Origin: JAJXWB01 sp039808645
GTDB lineage: Bacteria > Pseudomonadota > Alphaproteobacteria > Rhizobiales > Beijerinckiaceae
Length of the DNA stretch: 22,489 bases
Assembly (NCBI GenBank): GCA_039808645.1
Contig: JBDHTL010000050.1
Coordinates: 1 to 22,489, forward strand
Reading direction: 5' to 3'
A model generated the notes under the pieces. It searched no databases, was not told the origin of the DNA, and worked only from the letters and a program-made list of their open reading frames with translations. The position numbers and the translations under genes were made by a program. How positions within the stretch are numbered: position 1 is the stretch's first letter; every line of letters starts with the position of its first letter. Positions 21,406-22,489 of this stretch are shown piece after piece.

Positions 21406-22257
21406 TCAGAACGCGCCGACCGGAAAATACTTGAGATAGAGTTCCGCGTAGACGCCGCGCTCGGCCAGTCGCGCCAGGCCGTAGTCGAGCGCCGCCCGAA
21501 GCGCCCGATTGTTCTTGCGCACGGCGATCGTCAGCCCCTCGCCGAAATAGGCGCGGTCGATGAACGGGCCGCCGAAGAATGCGCAACACCCCCTGGATTC
21601 GCTGCCCGCAAGCCAGCCGGCGAGCGAGACGCCGTCTCCGAAGATCGCGTCGATCTCGCCGCCGGCCAGCGCCGTCCGCGGCGCTTCCGCATTGTCGTAG
21701 AGCGTGACCGCAAGCTTGGGGAAATAGACCTCGAGCCAGGCGGCGTGCGCGCTGCCCCGGACGACTCCGACCCTGGCCGCCCCCATCTGCTCCGGCGTCG
21801 CGCCCTGCGCCGGCGCCTGGCCGGCGCGCACGACGAACCGTCCGGGCAGCAGCATGTAGGGACGCGTGAATGCGAATTCCTCGCGCGTGCGGTCGGTGAT
21901 CGCCAGGCCGGCGATCAGCGCGTCGCCCTTGTTCTCGACGAGGGAGGCGGCGAGCGTGTCCCACCGGCGCGCCTGGATCGTGCAGGCGATCTGCAGTTCC
22001 TCGCAGACGGCGCGCGCGAGATCGACGCTGAAGCCGGTCAACGCGCCGTCCGGCAGCGCGAAGTCGAAGGGCGGATAATCGTCGGCGGTGAGAAACCGGA
22101 TGAGCCGGATGGCGCTCGTGTCGGGTTTGGCGAGGCGCCGGTTGGGGTCCCAGAACGAGGGGACGAAGCCGTTGTCCTCGCCCAGCGCCGGCGCGCACGC
22201 GGCGATCGCGCCCAGGACGACCAGGAAGCCTGCTGCGATCGTTTTGCCTATAGGCAA
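21406..22257 (-). CDS. Family 3 solute-binding protein (amino-acid ABC type), orphan
   Basis: 283-aa exported protein. The N-terminus (MPIGKTIAAGFLVVLGAIAA, then C) is a signal peptide; IAAC also fits a lipobox at Cys21, so it may be a lipoprotein. The mature part shows the family-3 pattern: IRFLTADDYPPFDFALPDGA, LTGFSVDLARAVCEELQI, RWDTLAASLVENKGDALIAG, then TDRTREEFAFTRPY, the classic SBP_bac_3 signature. Lobe 2 carries GVVRGSAHAAWLEVYFPKL and GEIDAIFGDGVSLAGWL. Ligand probably an amino acid or similar small polar molecule. No permease or ATPase is adjacent. The start codon is TTG (22257-22255), required to keep the signal peptide; it lies in a perfect 14-bp palindrome. Confidence 0.9.
   Translation of the reverse strand: MPIGKTIAAGFLVVLGAIAACAPALGEDNGFVPSFWDPNRRLAKPDTSAIRLIRFLTADDYPPFDFALPDGALTGFSVDLARAVCEELQIACTIQARRWDTLAASLVENKGDALIAGLAITDRTREEFAFTRPYMLLPGRFVVRAGQAPAQGATPEQMGAARVGVVRGSAHAAWLEVYFPKLAVTLYDNAEAPRTALAGGEIDAIFGDGVSLAGWLAGSESRGCCAFFGGPFIDRAYFGEGLTIAVRKNNRALRAALDYGLARLAERGVYAELYLKYFPVGAF
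22244..22257. repeat. 14-bp perfect palindrome covering the start of the family 3 binding-protein gene
   Basis: TTGCCTATAGGCAA is self-complementary and includes the TTG start codon and the next three codons. It could be an operator for a dimeric regulator, or an accidental palindrome in coding sequence. It lies at the edge of the 56-bp divergent gap before the gene at 22314. Confidence 0.6.
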
Positions 22258-22313
22258 GTCCCGGCCCCTCGAACTAGACTTTGCGGCGTCGGCAGGCTCC
22301 GACGGAATATTTT

Positions 22314-22489
22314 ATGGTTTATCGCGTCGATCGTATTGCGGGAAGCGTTTCGCAGGATCGCCGGCCCTCTGGCCGGTCCGTTTCGTTGCGCGACGAGCGC
22401 GCCGGCCGGCGCGCGGCGGCGCTGGAAGCCCGGGCGCTCGCCGCTATCGGCGTTCCTGCGCCGCTGATCGCCGACGCGGCGGCGCAGGC
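22314..22489 (+). CDS. Start of an unidentified gene, cut by window end
   Basis: From the ATG at 22314 the frame is open to the window edge (58 codons). It begins MVYRVDRIAGSVSQDRRPSG and continues Arg/Ala-rich with LRDERAGRRAAALEARALAA and IGVPAPLIADAAAQ. An AT-rich patch (GGAATATTTT) lies just before the ATG and GACGGA about 10 nt upstream could be a ribosome site. The family is not recognisable from this piece, and a chance open frame in GC-rich DNA cannot be excluded. It is divergent from the family 3 binding-protein gene. Confidence 0.4.
   Translation, partial: MVYRVDRIAGSVSQDRRPSGRSVSLRDERAGRRAAALEARALAAIGVPAPLIADAAAQ

Noticed and set aside
1..22489. Defence island, prophage, CRISPR, tRNA or rRNA
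   Set aside because: I looked for repeats with regular spacing, integrase or capsid-like genes, nucleases with defence partners and cloverleaf structures and found none; the only related item is the decayed toxin-antitoxin pair.

Overview
This is a 22.5-kb stretch of GC-rich bacterial chromosome. The gene set (lepA, pncB, a dapD/dapE cluster, a Ti-type oligopeptide ABC importer), strong GC bias at third codon positions, and TTGGCN-17-TATGCT promoter-like sites suggest an alphaproteobacterium, probably of the order Hyphomicrobiales (Rhizobiales). That placement is inference; there is no rRNA to confirm it. I see no tRNA, rRNA, CRISPR array, intact insertion sequence or prophage.

Layout. Positions 3-1757 hold lepA, whose 5' end lies outside the window. 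Next comes an accessory-looking block (about 1.8-3.7 kb) with a PsiE-like membrane protein, the debris of a YefM/YoeB toxin-antitoxin pair and an N-formylglutamate amidohydrolase-like gene. This block is bracketed by two inverted copies of a 61-bp repeat (54/61 identical). pncB (NAD salvage) follows, then a 160-bp MITE-like element, then a two-gene ABC-2 exporter of the YadGH type. Facing it are a solitary NMT1-type periplasmic binding protein and a 4-hydroxybenzoyl-CoA-thioesterase-like enzyme. Going right, ogt (DNA alkylation repair) overlaps a gene for a secreted protein in which I can place a full papain-type Gln/Cys/His/Asn set.

On the minus strand from 14.6 down to 10.4 kb lie dapD, a DUF805-like membrane protein and dapE, joined by 4-bp overlaps. 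They are followed by a cupin, a DUF3237 protein and a nitroreductase. dapD and dapE catalyse two steps of the succinylase branch of lysine/meso-diaminopimelate synthesis. On the plus strand, a small exported protein and a PaaI-type thioesterase sit between dapD and a complete peptide/nickel-type ABC importer (binding protein, two permeases, one fused double ATPase; 20.7 down to 15.6 kb). The right end has a DUF551-like small protein, a 62-aa membrane protein, an orphan family-3 solute-binding protein and the start of an unidentified gene.

Most of the window is ordinary chromosomal housekeeping and transport. The points most worth following are the Ogt-coupled papain-like protein, the inverted repeat pair around psiE/TA remnant/FGase, the toxin-antitoxin locus split by a short dispersed repeat, the cupin-DUF3237-nitroreductase cassette, and the competing hairpins between the binding-protein and permease genes of the peptide importer.
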